Shown one piece after another: positions 32,567 through 41,389 of a stretch of DNA of 64,000 bases. The stretch comes from Arthrobacter sp. AZCC_0090 (GTDB lineage Bacteria; Actinomycetota; Actinomycetes; Actinomycetales; Micrococcaceae). Location: contig NZ_JACHEE010000015.1 in NCBI RefSeq assembly GCF_014207375.1, positions 53,640 to 117,639 of the forward strand, in the 5' to 3' direction. Below the pieces are notes generated by a model. The model was not told the DNA's origin. It did not search any database and was given only the letters and a program-made list of their open reading frames with translations. A program made the position numbers and the translations under genes. Each line of letters opens with the position of its first letter. Positions within the stretch are counted from its first letter, which is position 1.

Positions 32567-33759
32567 CATTCCACCGCATCGCCGACGTCTACAAGCAAGG
32601 AGTCCTGGCTGCCCGGATCGAGCGGCAAGAAGGCGGCACCAAGTTCAGCTACTTGCCGCGTTACCTCGAATCAGGCGGTCCCGCCGTGGCCACCACCCTG
32701 CCGCTGACGCAAGAAGCGGTGTTCACGCCGAGCGGCGCCGTTCCGCCCTACTTCACCGGTCTCCTGCCGGAGGGCCGCCGGCTGAACTCCCTCCGCAGGG
32801 CGGTCAAGGCCAGCGCCGACGACGAGCTCGCGCTCCTGATGGGCGCCGGAGGGGACGCCGTGGGCGATGTCCAGACCGTCCCCCACGGTGAGCCGCGCAC
32901 GGAGGGAGGCTCCGCCGTCGTACTCGATTCGAAGCTGCCGCTCGACTTCGATGCCCTGCTCGGCGATTCTGGCCTCATCGATCCTGTGGCATTGGCGGGT
33001 GTGCAGGACAAGTTGTCTGCCGGGATGATCTCTCTCCCCGTGGCGCAAGCCGGCAAGCGCTTCATCCTCAAACTCAATGCACCCGAGTTCCCGTTCGTCG
33101 TGGAAAACGAGTTCCTCATGTTCCGTTATGCACGCAGGCTGCGGATCCCTTTGAGTGCCGTCCAGTTAGTGCACGACGTCGGTGGGCGGGCCGGGCTGCT
33201 CGTGGAGCGTTTCGATCGGCTCACCGGAGCCGACGGCACCGCGGTTCGTCTCGCCGTCGAGGACGGGGCCCAAGTGCTGGGACTGTATCCGGCGGACAAG
33301 TACAGCGTGCCTTTCGGCGAGGTGTGCACGGCTTTGGCGTCACACTGTTCTGCGCCCCTGCCGGCCGTGCGGAATCTGGCCATCCAGCTGGCCTTCGCCT
33401 GGCTCAGCGGCAACGGCGACCTCCATGCCAAAAATGTGTCCATGGTCCAATCGCCGCAGGTCGAGTACACCATCGCCCCCGTCTACGACATCCCGTCCAC
33501 AGTTGTCTATGGGGACAAGACGCTCGCGCTGGGCATCGGCGGGAAGAAGAGCGGCATCTCCCGGAAGCACTTCCTTGCCTGGGCCGGGAAACTCGGGCTG
33601 ACCGAGCGCGCGGCGGAGGGTGTCCTGGAGATCGCCCTCAAGGCGTCGGGCCCGCTCATCGCAGACCTCGACGCCGGAGCCTCACCTTTCGGGGCGGTGC
33701 AGACCAGGGACTGGGTCAAGGAACTCAAGCATCGCCGAAGGTTGATGGGCGGGGACTAG
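32563..33759 (+). CDS. hipA: HipA-type serine/threonine kinase toxin
   Basis: 398 residues. N-terminal couple-HipA domain (VLAARIERQEGGTKFSYLPR, PPYFTGLLPEGRRLNSL), then the kinase: GVQDKLSAG, FILKLN with Lys170, WLSGNGDLHAKNVSMV with catalytic Asp286, and APVYDIPS with Asp309 as metal ligand. All key residues are present, so it should be active. Known HipA proteins phosphorylate aminoacyl-tRNA synthetases (GltX, TrpS) and halt translation. The paired HipB and the repeats upstream support a complete system. Confidence 0.9.
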   Translation: MTFHRIADVYKQGVLAARIERQEGGTKFSYLPRYLESGGPAVATTLPLTQEAVFTPSGAVPPYFTGLLPEGRRLNSLRRAVKASADDELALLMGAGGDAVGDVQTVPHGEPRTEGGSAVVLDSKLPLDFDALLGDSGLIDPVALAGVQDKLSAGMISLPVAQAGKRFILKLNAPEFPFVVENEFLMFRYARRLRIPLSAVQLVHDVGGRAGLLVERFDRLTGADGTAVRLAVEDGAQVLGLYPADKYSVPFGEVCTALASHCSAPLPAVRNLAIQLAFAWLSGNGDLHAKNVSMVQSPQVEYTIAPVYDIPSTVVYGDKTLALGIGGKKSGISRKHFLAWAGKLGLTERAAEGVLEIALKASGPLIADLDAGASPFGAVQTRDWVKELKHRRRLMGGD

Positions 33760-33785
33760 CCTAGGCGCCTCGCCGTGCGGCTCTT

Positions 33786-34251
33786 TCAAGCTGGCTGGTC
33801 CTTCAGCTCGTCGGCCACGAAGAAATGCACTGATTCCGGCTCGTATTCCCCGGCAATCTCATCCCAATGGTTGCCGGGGGACATGGCGGAGGGCGCCAAG
33901 GGTGGTTTCGAACGGATCACCGCTGGAAAGCGCATCCTGACCGGCCCTCAGCAGCCAAAGGTCTTCGTTCCATCGCGCCGCAAGTGCCGCATTTTCCCAA
34001 AGGAGTACACACTCCAAGGTGAGCCTTTCTGCCGCGAGTGTCTTGACGTCACTGCCACGGAAGAACCGCAACTCCGCCTCGAACCCACCCAACTGCGATA
34101 AATGCTTCAGAATCGGGTATCGCTTCAGCCTGGCCTCTGACTTATTCGTCAACGCGCTGAACGAGCGGACAAAGAGGTGAGCCGCGACGACGGCGGGCTC
34201 GGCCGCTTCAACTTCCGCGAATCCATCAAACACCGGTTCAATACGTTCCAT
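33786..34251 (-). pseudogene. Uncharacterised small gene with a likely frameshift near its 3' end
   Basis: Frame 1 (34251-33859) encodes 130 residues, MERIEPVFDGFAEVEAAEPA through EDLWLLRAGQDALSSGDPFE. Near 33885 the coding signal moves to another frame, MSPGNHWDEIAGEYEPESVH then FFVADELKDQPA, stopping at 33786. The second part looks like a natural acidic tail of the same protein. No family recognised. A real frameshift, a sequencing error or two small overlapping genes would all fit. Confidence 0.5.
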
Positions 34252-34303
34252 TCCACGAGTCTATGAGGACTTGAGGAACACGTGAGGGTTACGCAGCCAT
34301 GTG

Positions 34304-34837
34304 CTAGTCCGCCAACCGGTCCATCTCGGACAGCAGATCCGGGTTGATGCGTTGCAGGACCAGGTGGATTTCTCCCCGTGGCACAGCTTTGTAGAGCACT
34401 TCCCGGGCGTCTGCGTAGCGCGTGGTGGGCGCCTTGTCAGGCCATTTCTCGGCGAGCGCCCGCACCCGCTCGGGCACGGAGTTGTGGGCGTTACAGGCGA
34501 TCTTGACCAACGTGGCGTCATGGTCCTGCGCGATATGCAGAATGACAGCCTCATCGCTGTCCGGGTCATCCTGGAAGCGCCGCGTTACCCGTTCGATAAT
34601 AGCCACGGCGCGCTCCGAAACACCCATGTCAAGCAACGCCTGCTTGGTGATGGGGGTGTCCTTGGCGATGTCGTGCAGGTAGCCTGCGATCCGGATGTCG
34701 TCGTCGAAATCGGCGAGCGCATCCCCTACCGCCAGCACGTGCTCACGGTGGGGCCGCTTCAGCTTGTCCTTCTGGCGGTTGTGCGCCACCTCGGCAAGGA
34801 CCATGGCTGTTTCAACGGTGAATCTCGGTTCGGTCAT
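34304..34837 (-). CDS. HD-domain phosphohydrolase
   Basis: 177 residues. HD motif set: REHVLAVGDAL (His33), GYLHDIAKD (His55-Asp56) and a later IACNAHN region, as in RelA/SpoT-like and other small HD hydrolases that cleave phosphoesters with a bound metal. N-terminal AMVLAEVAHNRQKDKLKRPH is typical of the short actinobacterial group. Substrate unknown. It starts eight bases after the next gene upstream, so the two are probably co-transcribed. Confidence 0.75.
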   Translation of the reverse strand: MTEPRFTVETAMVLAEVAHNRQKDKLKRPHREHVLAVGDALADFDDDIRIAGYLHDIAKDTPITKQALLDMGVSERAVAIIERVTRRFQDDPDSDEAVILHIAQDHDATLVKIACNAHNSVPERVRALAEKWPDKAPTTRYADAREVLYKAVPRGEIHLVLQRINPDLLSEMDRLAD

Positions 34838-34845
34838 GCTTTATC

Positions 34846-35973
34846 CTACTGAGCCAGCTCGTTGATTGCCTTCCGCACAGCGGCACTCAGCTCAAGGTTG
34901 CGGCAGCCGGCTCCGCCCGGCTCGGCCTGCTGCGGCACGTACCCGAAAGCGAGCTCATACACAGGGTCCGCGAACCCCAAAGATGCACTGGCGCCGTCGT
35001 GCCCGAACGCCCGGTAGCTGCCGTACGGCGAGCGTGCGTGCGACTTCATGAACACCGTCCCGAAACAGCTGGTCTCGCCGAACACCCGGTCGATGCCGAA
35101 GACCTGTTCGGCCGTGACAGTCTGGATGGTCTCCTCGCTGAGGAGGGGCGCGACGGCGGGACGGCCGCCGTCGGGGGCAAGTCCGGTGAGCGCCGCAGCG
35201 TAGACGCGGGCCATGCCTTCGGCGCTGGCAACGCCAGCGGCAGAGCTCAGGCCAGCCGCCCGGACCTCGCGGATATTGGGCAGGTCCAGGATGCCACCCA
35301 CCACCGAGTTGGCCGAAAGGCCGAAATGGCTGGCGGGGTCGGTCCACGGCTGGGACGGGTCCGCCGTCCAACGGAGGGTGGCGTAGCGGGGCTCCTCGGA
35401 GTCAGGAAGCCCCAGATAGAAATCGGAGCCCGTGACGGAGCGGATCCGCTGTTCGTAGATTTCCTGGAGCGTGGAGCCGGTGATCCGGCGGCACAGCTCC
35501 TCCATGAAAACGCCGATGGTCAGGGCGTGGTAGCCAAAAGCGGTCCCGGGCTTCCAGAGTGGCCGCATCTGCGCGAGTTTGGCGGCGGCCAGTTCGGAGT
35601 TGTTGTATTCCGCCAAAGTAAGGCCGCCCTCAACACCCAACAGTCCTGCCTGGTGGGAGAGCAGCTGTGCCACGGTAATCGTGGCTTTTCCTTCGGCACC
35701 GAATTCCGGCCAGTATTTGACCACTTCTGCGTCGAGGTCCAGACGGCCTTCCTGGACCAGCAGTGCGATGACCAGACCGGACACGCCCTTGGAACAGGAG
35801 AAGACGCCGGTGACCGAATCCGGGCGGCGGTGCGGTCCACCGCTGATGTCCAGCACTTTGACGCCGCGGTGGTAGGCCGCGAGTTGAGCTGAATATTCCG
35901 GGTCCTCGTTGAGGTATCGGCCAAAGAGTTCGGCGACTTGTTCGAATCCGGGGGCAATCGTCTGTGCATCCAC
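34846..35973 (-). CDS. Serine hydrolase of the beta-lactamase (class C/EstB) family
   Basis: 375 residues. The nucleophile motif is SCSK (Ser59, Lys62) in GVFSCSKGVSGLVIALL; FGYHALTIGVFMEELCRR holds the tyrosine of the second motif; FGHDGASASLGFADP is the third-box HxG-like region. No signal peptide, so a cytoplasmic esterase or peptidase-like enzyme is more likely than a resistance lactamase. It lies upstream of the HD gene on the same strand. Confidence 0.82.
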   Translation of the reverse strand: MDAQTIAPGFEQVAELFGRYLNEDPEYSAQLAAYHRGVKVLDISGGPHRRPDSVTGVFSCSKGVSGLVIALLVQEGRLDLDAEVVKYWPEFGAEGKATITVAQLLSHQAGLLGVEGGLTLAEYNNSELAAAKLAQMRPLWKPGTAFGYHALTIGVFMEELCRRITGSTLQEIYEQRIRSVTGSDFYLGLPDSEEPRYATLRWTADPSQPWTDPASHFGLSANSVVGGILDLPNIREVRAAGLSSAAGVASAEGMARVYAAALTGLAPDGGRPAVAPLLSEETIQTVTAEQVFGIDRVFGETSCFGTVFMKSHARSPYGSYRAFGHDGASASLGFADPVYELAFGYVPQQAEPGGAGCRNLELSAAVRKAINELAQ

Positions 35974-36036
35974 CCGGACAGCCTAGTCCCCTCCGCCCCC
36001 TAAACCTCGCTACGCTCGGCCAGGGAACCGGAGAGC

Positions 36037-37053
36037 CTAGCTGCCGTGAATGTCCATGGTCACCACGATCTTGCCCTTCGCGTGTCCCTGCTCCAGTGCG
36101 GCGAAGGCATCGGCGATCTTTTCGAGAGGATAGGTACTGTCCACCACGGGTTCTACCTTTCCTTCGGACACGAGGCGTGCGAGGAATTTCAGGTCCTCGC
36201 CGCTAGGGTGCATGAACAGGTAGCGGTACTTGACCTTCGCTTCCCGGGCGCGGCCCCGGATTCCGAAGCTTGCGGCCCAGAACAGCGCGGCCACCCAGGC
36301 CGAGGCGGCGAGATCTTTCAAGGCTGTCTGCGGTTCGGGCATGCCGGCGATGCTGACCACTTTGCCGCCCGGCTTGAGGATCTTGAACGCCTGCTCCAGT
36401 GTCTCCCCGCCCACCAGGTCCAGGGCGGCGTCGAAGCCACGGAGGACTTCGGTGAGGTTTTCCTTCGTATAGTCGACGACGGCGTCCGCCCCGAGCCGCC
36501 GCACCAACTCTTCTCCACGGGGAGAAGCAGTCGTGGTCACCTCGGCGCCAAAGTATTTGGCCACCTGGATGGCGAGGGTTCCCACCCCTCCTGCGCCTCC
36601 GGAGATGAACAGCTTGGTTCCGGGCTTGACCTTGAGTTCGTCGCGTAGTGCCTGCAAGGCAGTGAGCCCGGCCAGGGGAAGGCTCGCGGCCTCGGTGTAG
36701 CTGAGGGACCTCGGCATGAGAGCCACAAGATCCTCGTGGACCGCGGCGTGCTCGGCAAAGGCACCTAGTAGGGCTTTGTCCACGCGGGCAAACACCCGGT
36801 CTCCTGTGGAAAAGCGCGTGACGCCAGGTCCCACCGCTTCCACGATCCCGGCCAGCTCACTGCCGGCCACCAAAGGCAGCCTTGGCCTGGTGATCACGCG
36901 CACGGCACCTTCGCGTTGTTTGTAGTCCACGGGGTTGAGGCCTGCGGCAAACACCCTGATGAGGACCTCGCCCGGACCGGCAATCGGCTTGGGGACGTTC
37001 TGCAGCTCCATTGCGTCGGCACCGCCGTAGCGGGTCAGCACATACGCGAGCAC
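36037..37053 (-). CDS. NADPH-dependent quinone oxidoreductase-like MDR protein (zinc-free)
   Basis: 338 residues. GroES-like start with LTRYGGADAMELQNVPKPIA and VFAAGLNPVDYKQREGAVRV; cofactor loop ISGGAGGVGTLAIQVAKYFG; PLAGLTALQALRDELKVKPG; tail HAKGKIVVTMD. The structural zinc cysteines are absent. Family members reduce quinones or enones with NADPH. The GTG start directly follows the TAA of gluQ, whose last codons supply AAGGAG, so translation is coupled. Confidence 0.87.
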   Translation of the reverse strand: MLAYVLTRYGGADAMELQNVPKPIAGPGEVLIRVFAAGLNPVDYKQREGAVRVITRPRLPLVAGSELAGIVEAVGPGVTRFSTGDRVFARVDKALLGAFAEHAAVHEDLVALMPRSLSYTEAASLPLAGLTALQALRDELKVKPGTKLFISGGAGGVGTLAIQVAKYFGAEVTTTASPRGEELVRRLGADAVVDYTKENLTEVLRGFDAALDLVGGETLEQAFKILKPGGKVVSIAGMPEPQTALKDLAASAWVAALFWAASFGIRGRAREAKVKYRYLFMHPSGEDLKFLARLVSEGKVEPVVDSTYPLEKIADAFAALEQGHAKGKIVVTMDIHGS

Positions 37054-37962
37054 TTAGGCTCCTTTCCGGAGAGTTGATTGATGGTGGCCGTTCCACACCC
37101 ACGGCTTGCGGGGCAACCTGGCCGGATCAAAACTGTCCAGGGCGTCACCAAGGGGCACCCCTGGCAGCCCGAGCGATTCGAGGATCATGTCGCGTACCTC
37201 CCCGGCAGACAGTCCGACGGCGGCAAGGTCGCCGAGCGTCACGGCGCCGTCGCGCTTGGCCAGCCGGGCGCCGTCGCGATTCAGTACCAAGGGGACATGG
37301 GCGTATTCCGGCACGGGCAACCCCAGCAACGAGGCCAGATAGGCCTGGCGGGGTGCGGAGGACAAGAGGTCGTCGCCGCGGACCACTTGGTCCACGCCTT
37401 GCTGCCCGTCGTCCACCACCACGGCCAAATTGTAGGCCGTAACGCCGTCGTTCCGGCGGAGCACGAAGTCATCCACCGCGCCCGTGTAGGGCCCGTGCAA
37501 GCGGTCGTCCACAGTCCATTCGTGCGTCTCGGAACGGAGCCGTATGGCAGCCGGGCGAGAGGCCCGGCGGATCTCACGTTCCGCCGTCGAAAAGTTCCTG
37601 CACGTCCCCGGGTAGGCGCCTTGCGGAGCATGCGGGGCGGACGGAGCTTCCTGGATCTCGCGCCGCGTGCAGAAGCATTCGTACGTGAGTCCTGCCGCGG
37701 TGAGCCGTTCGATGGCGGCGTTGTAGAACCCGGCACGGTCCGTCTGGCGAACGACGACGCCATCCCACGTCACGCCGACAGCTTCCAAGTCCCGGAGCTG
37801 GACTTCCTCGGCACCGGCGCGCGCACGGTCGAGGTCCTCCACGCGCATCAGGAAGTCGCGGCCCGTGGAACGCGCGAAGAGCCACGCGAGCATTGCCGTG
37901 CGCAAGTTGCCCACATGAAGCTCGCCGGAGGGACTCGGGGCGAAGCGGCCGGCGGAAGTCAT
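37054..37962 (-). CDS. gluQ: Glutamyl-Q tRNA(Asp) synthetase
   Basis: 302 residues, the usual short length without an anticodon-binding domain. FAPSPSGELHVGNLRTAMLA holds the HIGH-type motif as HVGN; FCTRREIQEAPSAPHAPQGA with YPGTCRN resembles the zinc-binding arm; NRDGARLAKRDGAVTLGDL holds the KMSKS-type loop as LAKRD. The enzyme attaches glutamate to queuosine in tRNA(Asp). Short GluRS-like genes also occur in bacteria with little Q modification, so its exact role here is inferred. Confidence 0.88.
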   Translation of the reverse strand: MTSAGRFAPSPSGELHVGNLRTAMLAWLFARSTGRDFLMRVEDLDRARAGAEEVQLRDLEAVGVTWDGVVVRQTDRAGFYNAAIERLTAAGLTYECFCTRREIQEAPSAPHAPQGAYPGTCRNFSTAEREIRRASRPAAIRLRSETHEWTVDDRLHGPYTGAVDDFVLRRNDGVTAYNLAVVVDDGQQGVDQVVRGDDLLSSAPRQAYLASLLGLPVPEYAHVPLVLNRDGARLAKRDGAVTLGDLAAVGLSAGEVRDMILESLGLPGVPLGDALDSFDPARLPRKPWVWNGHHQSTLRKGA

Positions 37963-38025
37963 GGCACAAGACTATGCGGCGCCGGGCGTGCCTGCGTACG
38001 GTTAATCTCCGAAGAGAGGGGCACG

Positions 38026-38250
38026 TTGAACTCAGCTCGAGTCAAGGCGACGGTTTCCTTCTGGAAAGCCGAAGAAGGTTGGGGGGAACTTATTCTTCCT
38101 GACGGGAAGAAATGTTTTGGACATTTCTCGGCCATCCAGCAATCAGGCGGATACAGGTCCCTCAAGGCGGGTGATCTGGTGGATGTCGAGTGGATTACCG
38201 CCTGTCAAGATGAATACGCCTATGTCGCGGTGTTGATTCAGCCTCTCTGA
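38026..38250 (+). CDS. Small cold-shock-domain-like protein
   Basis: 74 residues from TTG 38026 (GAGAGG upstream). KATVSFWKAEEGWGELILPD then GKKCFGHFSAIQQSGGYRSL and AGDLVDVEW follows the cold-shock layout, with FWKAEEGWG in place of FNxxKGFGFI and CFGHFSAI in place of VFVHFSAI. It probably binds RNA or single-stranded DNA. The RNP-1 motif is altered, so it is a divergent member. A strong hairpin follows. Confidence 0.7.
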   Translation: MNSARVKATVSFWKAEEGWGELILPDGKKCFGHFSAIQQSGGYRSLKAGDLVDVEWITACQDEYAYVAVLIQPL

Positions 38251-38269
38251 AACACCATGCCGGCAGCAC

Positions 38270-38316
38270 AAGAGCCCCTCAGCTACCGCAACGCGTTCGG
38301 TGGCTCAGGGGCTCTT
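38270..38316 (+). terminator. Long hairpin after the cold-shock-like gene
   Basis: AAGAGCCCCTCAGCTACCG pairs with CGGTGGCTCAGGGGCTCTT (two mismatches) around a 9-base loop. It lies 20 bases after the stop. The rest of the 320-base gap to 38571 shows nothing I can assign. Confidence 0.65.
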
Positions 38317-38571
38317 ATGGTGGTGCCAGCACTTGGCCGACGGGGTGTGGAAAGACAATGCGTGAACAAGAGTCAATCAGCGGCTGCGTCCTTGCGGGAC
38401 GGTGTTCCGGCGGCCGGGTGGTGTACCGGGGGATCCGTAGCCTGCGGGGTCCGGCGGTAACCTTTCCCCTCGTTGCCACAATTTCAACAGGAACCCTGCA
38501 GTTGGCGCAACGGACTCAATTGACACTGGTCAATCTGACCATTTCCTTGACAAAAGATGGACAGGAGGTGA

Positions 38572-39162
38572 TCACTTTGCCGGAGTTGGCTCGGTAGCGG
38601 CCCACGCAGCCATGGCGCCCCGAAGCGCGGCACAGAGCTTCGTGGACACCTGGTCTTTGTCCAAGCCCACAGTGTTGAGCAGATCGAAAATTTCTCGGGG
38701 GTCAAAGAGGATGTTCCATAGGAACATGGCTTCGTCCCCGAGGGGCGGGAGGCCGAGTTCCTCGCAGGCCTCGCGAAGTGGCCGTTCCAAGGCCTCGGCT
38801 TGGATGGTCAGGTAGTACGCGCCGGAGCGAAGACGGGCCAAGTATCCCTCGCCGGAGCGTGTGTGGACCATGGAACCACCATGCTTGATGACGAGACCCA
38901 CCCAGTGCCGGCTGACGCTCTCCAGCAGTTCCACGCCGGACGTAGTCTGGGCAACGCTGAAATCGCGCAGCTTCTCACCAACACCAAAGCGGAACGCGGC
39001 CAGCACGTCCTCCACCGAGGCGAAATGACGGTAGGCCGTTGCCGGAGAGATCTCGGCTTCGCGAGCGATGTCCGTCATGCTCACCGGGCCCTTGGCCTTG
39101 GCGAAGAGCTTCCCGGCGGCCCGCACCAGTTGGCGGCGGTTGCGTTGGGTGTCACTGCGCAT
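38572..39162 (-). CDS. TetR-family regulator
   Basis: 196 residues from ATG 39162, chosen because AAGGGGG precedes it; the longer frame to 39237 runs into the aminotransferase gene. HTH region RRQLVRAAGKLFAKAKGPVS, then DIAREAEISPATAYRHFASV. It is the last gene of the minus-strand group that begins at 41281, so it may control the aminotransferase and SDR genes; no clear TetR palindrome is visible near it. Confidence 0.82.
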   Translation of the reverse strand: MRSDTQRNRRQLVRAAGKLFAKAKGPVSMTDIAREAEISPATAYRHFASVEDVLAAFRFGVGEKLRDFSVAQTTSGVELLESVSRHWVGLVIKHGGSMVHTRSGEGYLARLRSGAYYLTIQAEALERPLREACEELGLPPLGDEAMFLWNILFDPREIFDLLNTVGLDKDQVSTKLCAALRGAMAAWAATEPTPAK

Positions 39163-39233
39163 GGGCGCCCCCTTCCGTGTCAGATCCCAGCGTAGCGCCT
39201 GAGCGGCAGGCGCTACGCTGGCCACGTCGGAAC

Positions 39234-40403
39234 TCACCGGAGCTCGGCCAGTCCGGCCGCCAGCCGCTCCACGCCGGTGGTGATCGCCTCCGAGCTGGCG
39301 GCGTAGGACAAGCGCAGGTGAAACTCGCCGTTCCGGCCGAATTCACTTCCGGGACGGACCGCTACCCCGTGGTTGCGCAAGTGCGCCACCATCGCAGCGG
39401 CCGGCAGCTCGACGTCGTACTTGGGGAAAAGGTAAAACGCGCCCTCTGGCGAGCTGACCGTCAGGCCTGGAATCCCTTGGAGGCCGCTGGCCATGAGTTC
39501 CCTACGCAGGGCGTAGGAAGCGTGCATCCGCTCGATATCCGGCCCGCACGTCTTGAGGGCAGTCAATGCGGCGTACTGCACGGCCTGGTTCATGGAACCG
39601 TTGAAGGTGTTGTGGACCCGGGCTGCAGAGGCCATGACGTCGGACGGGCCCCAGAGGTAGCCGACGCGCCAGCCGGTCATGGCATAGCTCTTGGAGAAGG
39701 TCTGGCAGTAGATGGTCCGGCCGGCCAGGGCTTCGATTTCCAGTGCCGAGGTGAAGGGTTCGGGCGTGTAGACCAGATCGCTGTAGGCCTCATCGGAAAG
39801 GATCAAGGTGTCTGTTCCGGCCACCATGTCGGCGAGGGCTTCGAGTTCGCGGCGGGAGTGCACGATGCCGGTCGGGTTGGAGGGGTTGCAGAAGACGAAC
39901 ATCCTGGCGCCTTCAAGCGCGGCGGCCAGTGCCTCAAGGTCCCAGTGCAGGTCATCGGCCAGCGGCACCGGCACGGTGATGCCCCCGGCCATGCTCACGA
40001 GATCCGCGTACAGGGAATAGGTGGGATCCGGGATGACCACTTTGTCGCCTGGGTTGACGATGCCAAGGATCGCCGCGGACAGGCCGGCCGTGCCGCCCTG
40101 CGTGATGAGCACGTCGCCAGGGCTGGCCACTCCGCCGAGGAGCTGGCCGATACGGGCAGCCAGCTCCTCGCGAAGCACCAGCTCGCCGAGCAACGGCGAG
40201 TAGTGGGTGAAGCCGTCCTCGAGGGCGCGGGCGGCTGCTGCTCGAACCTGGGCCGGGGTGTCGAAGTCCGGCTCGCCCATGGCCAAGGAGACAAGGTCCC
40301 CCTTGGATTGGGGCTGCTGCACCCGCAGCGATGTGCGCTGGATGCGCTGCACCGCCTCGGACGGCTGGAAATCGGCGACGGCGGTGGCTGGCTCGAGTGT
40401 CAT
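39234..40403 (-). CDS. Pyridoxal phosphate aminotransferase, class I/II
   Basis: 389 residues from ATG 40403; a longer frame from GTG 40490 overlaps the SDR stop but adds a low-complexity lead. Fold-type I marks: VSLAMGEPDFDTPAQVRAAA, QGGTAGLSAAILGIVNPGDK, FCNPSNPTGIVHSRRELEAL, ILSDEAYSDLVY, and the Schiff-base lysine in TFSKSYAMTGWRVGYLWG. Such enzymes move amino groups between amino and keto acids. Next to Pxp and SDR genes it could process an amino acid freed from a lactam; the substrate is unknown. Confidence 0.88.
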   Translation of the reverse strand: MTLEPATAVADFQPSEAVQRIQRTSLRVQQPQSKGDLVSLAMGEPDFDTPAQVRAAAARALEDGFTHYSPLLGELVLREELAARIGQLLGGVASPGDVLITQGGTAGLSAAILGIVNPGDKVVIPDPTYSLYADLVSMAGGITVPVPLADDLHWDLEALAAALEGARMFVFCNPSNPTGIVHSRRELEALADMVAGTDTLILSDEAYSDLVYTPEPFTSALEIEALAGRTIYCQTFSKSYAMTGWRVGYLWGPSDVMASAARVHNTFNGSMNQAVQYAALTALKTCGPDIERMHASYALRRELMASGLQGIPGLTVSSPEGAFYLFPKYDVELPAAAMVAHLRNHGVAVRPGSEFGRNGEFHLRLSYAASSEAITTGVERLAAGLAELR

Positions 40404-40486
40404 GAGGGTCCTGATCTGGGTGGTGGCTGAGGTTGTTTTGGGGGTCTTTGTCGCAGCCGCGGGTGCGTAGAGTCTGCGGGGCTTCA

Positions 40487-41281
40487 TCACTGCGGCGCCT
40501 CATCGGCGGGAGCTCCGGCCCAGCGGCTGATCTCGATGTCACCGGAGGTATCCCGCTGGATCGTGGGGGCGATGACCAATTCCTGGACGACGGTGCGCTG
40601 GGGCAGCGTGGCCACGAGGTGAATGGCTCGGGCCACGTCTTCGGGCTGCACCATGGCATCGCGCTCCTCTGCGCGGGGCGGGCGCGCGCGGTTGTCCAGG
40701 ATGGGAGTGGCGGTTTCGCCGGGCAGGATGGTCACCGCGCGCAGTCCGTCGTTGCGGAAGGTGTTGTGCAGGTACGTCATGAAATTCCGGACCGCGGCCT
40801 TGGCCGCGCCATACGCGGCGCCGCCAAGCAAGTTGGGGTTCACGGCTGCGAGCGAAGAGACCGTGATGATGGTTCCGGTCTTGCGGGCCAGCATGTCCGG
40901 AAGGACTGCCTGGCTGAGAAGGTAGACGGCGTTGAGGTTGACGTCCAGGACGTCATTCCACTCCTGCTGACTGATCCAGCGAACGTTGAGGACCTTGCTG
41001 GAGCTGCCTGCGTTGTTGACAAGGATGTCCACCGGGCCCAGATTCACGTGGACCCAGTCCAGCAGCGCGTCTACATCGTCTTTGGAGGTGATGTCCGCGG
41101 CCCGGGCAACGGCGCGGCCGCCGTCGGCAACGATTTCCGCGGCGAGTTCCTGCAGCACGCCTTCACGCCGCCCCACCAGCACCACCGCGGCACCCTCGGT
41201 CGCCAGCAGGGCCGCCGTCGAGCGTCCCATGCCGGTACCGGCGCCGGTGATGATCGCGAGCTTGCCGTCCAGAAGTCCCAT
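40487..41281 (-). CDS. Short-chain dehydrogenase/reductase
   Basis: 264 residues from ATG 41281 (GAGGAAC upstream). Classical SDR: KLAIITGAGTGMGRSTAALL, VLVGRREGV, ILVNNAGSSSK, TVSSLAAVNPNLLGGAAYGA with the Tyr-x-x-x-Lys in YGAAK, and VTILPGETATPIL. The substrate is unknown. It is first in the transcript with the aminotransferase and follows the promoter element at 41323-41366, the same element that begins the rraA-MHS-pxp transcript. Confidence 0.85.
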   Translation of the reverse strand: MGLLDGKLAIITGAGTGMGRSTAALLATEGAAVVLVGRREGVLQELAAEIVADGGRAVARAADITSKDDVDALLDWVHVNLGPVDILVNNAGSSSKVLNVRWISQQEWNDVLDVNLNAVYLLSQAVLPDMLARKTGTIITVSSLAAVNPNLLGGAAYGAAKAAVRNFMTYLHNTFRNDGLRAVTILPGETATPILDNRARPPRAEERDAMVQPEDVARAIHLVATLPQRTVVQELVIAPTIQRDTSGDIEISRWAGAPADEAPQ

Positions 41282-41322
41282 GGTGTCAGTTCCTCGTGTT
41301 CTTAGAATCATTTGAGATACCC

Positions 41323-41366
41323 ATCACATATGAGAAGAGTTTCTCATTTCAGACGATGATGGTCAA
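41323..41366 (-). promoter_or_regulatory. Promoter/operator copy 1 of the pxp cluster
   Basis: On the minus strand: TTGACC (41366-41361), 17 bases, GAAACT (41343-41338), then a conserved downstream block. The 21 bases 41323-41343 are identical to 46257-46277. ATGAGAA (41330-41336) and TTCTCAT (41341-41347) form a perfect palindrome across the -10 region, a likely repressor site. Confidence 0.6.
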
Positions 41367-41389
41367 GTGTTTTTCTTCGCGTCGATGCT

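Noticed and set aside
37078..38250. 390-codon plus-strand frame
   Set aside because: Only its last 75 codons, from TTG 38026, are kept as the cold-shock-like gene; the rest mirrors gluQ.
39039..40430. 463-codon plus-strand frame
   Set aside because: It lies opposite the aminotransferase gene, whose PLP-lysine motif and other family motifs are clear.
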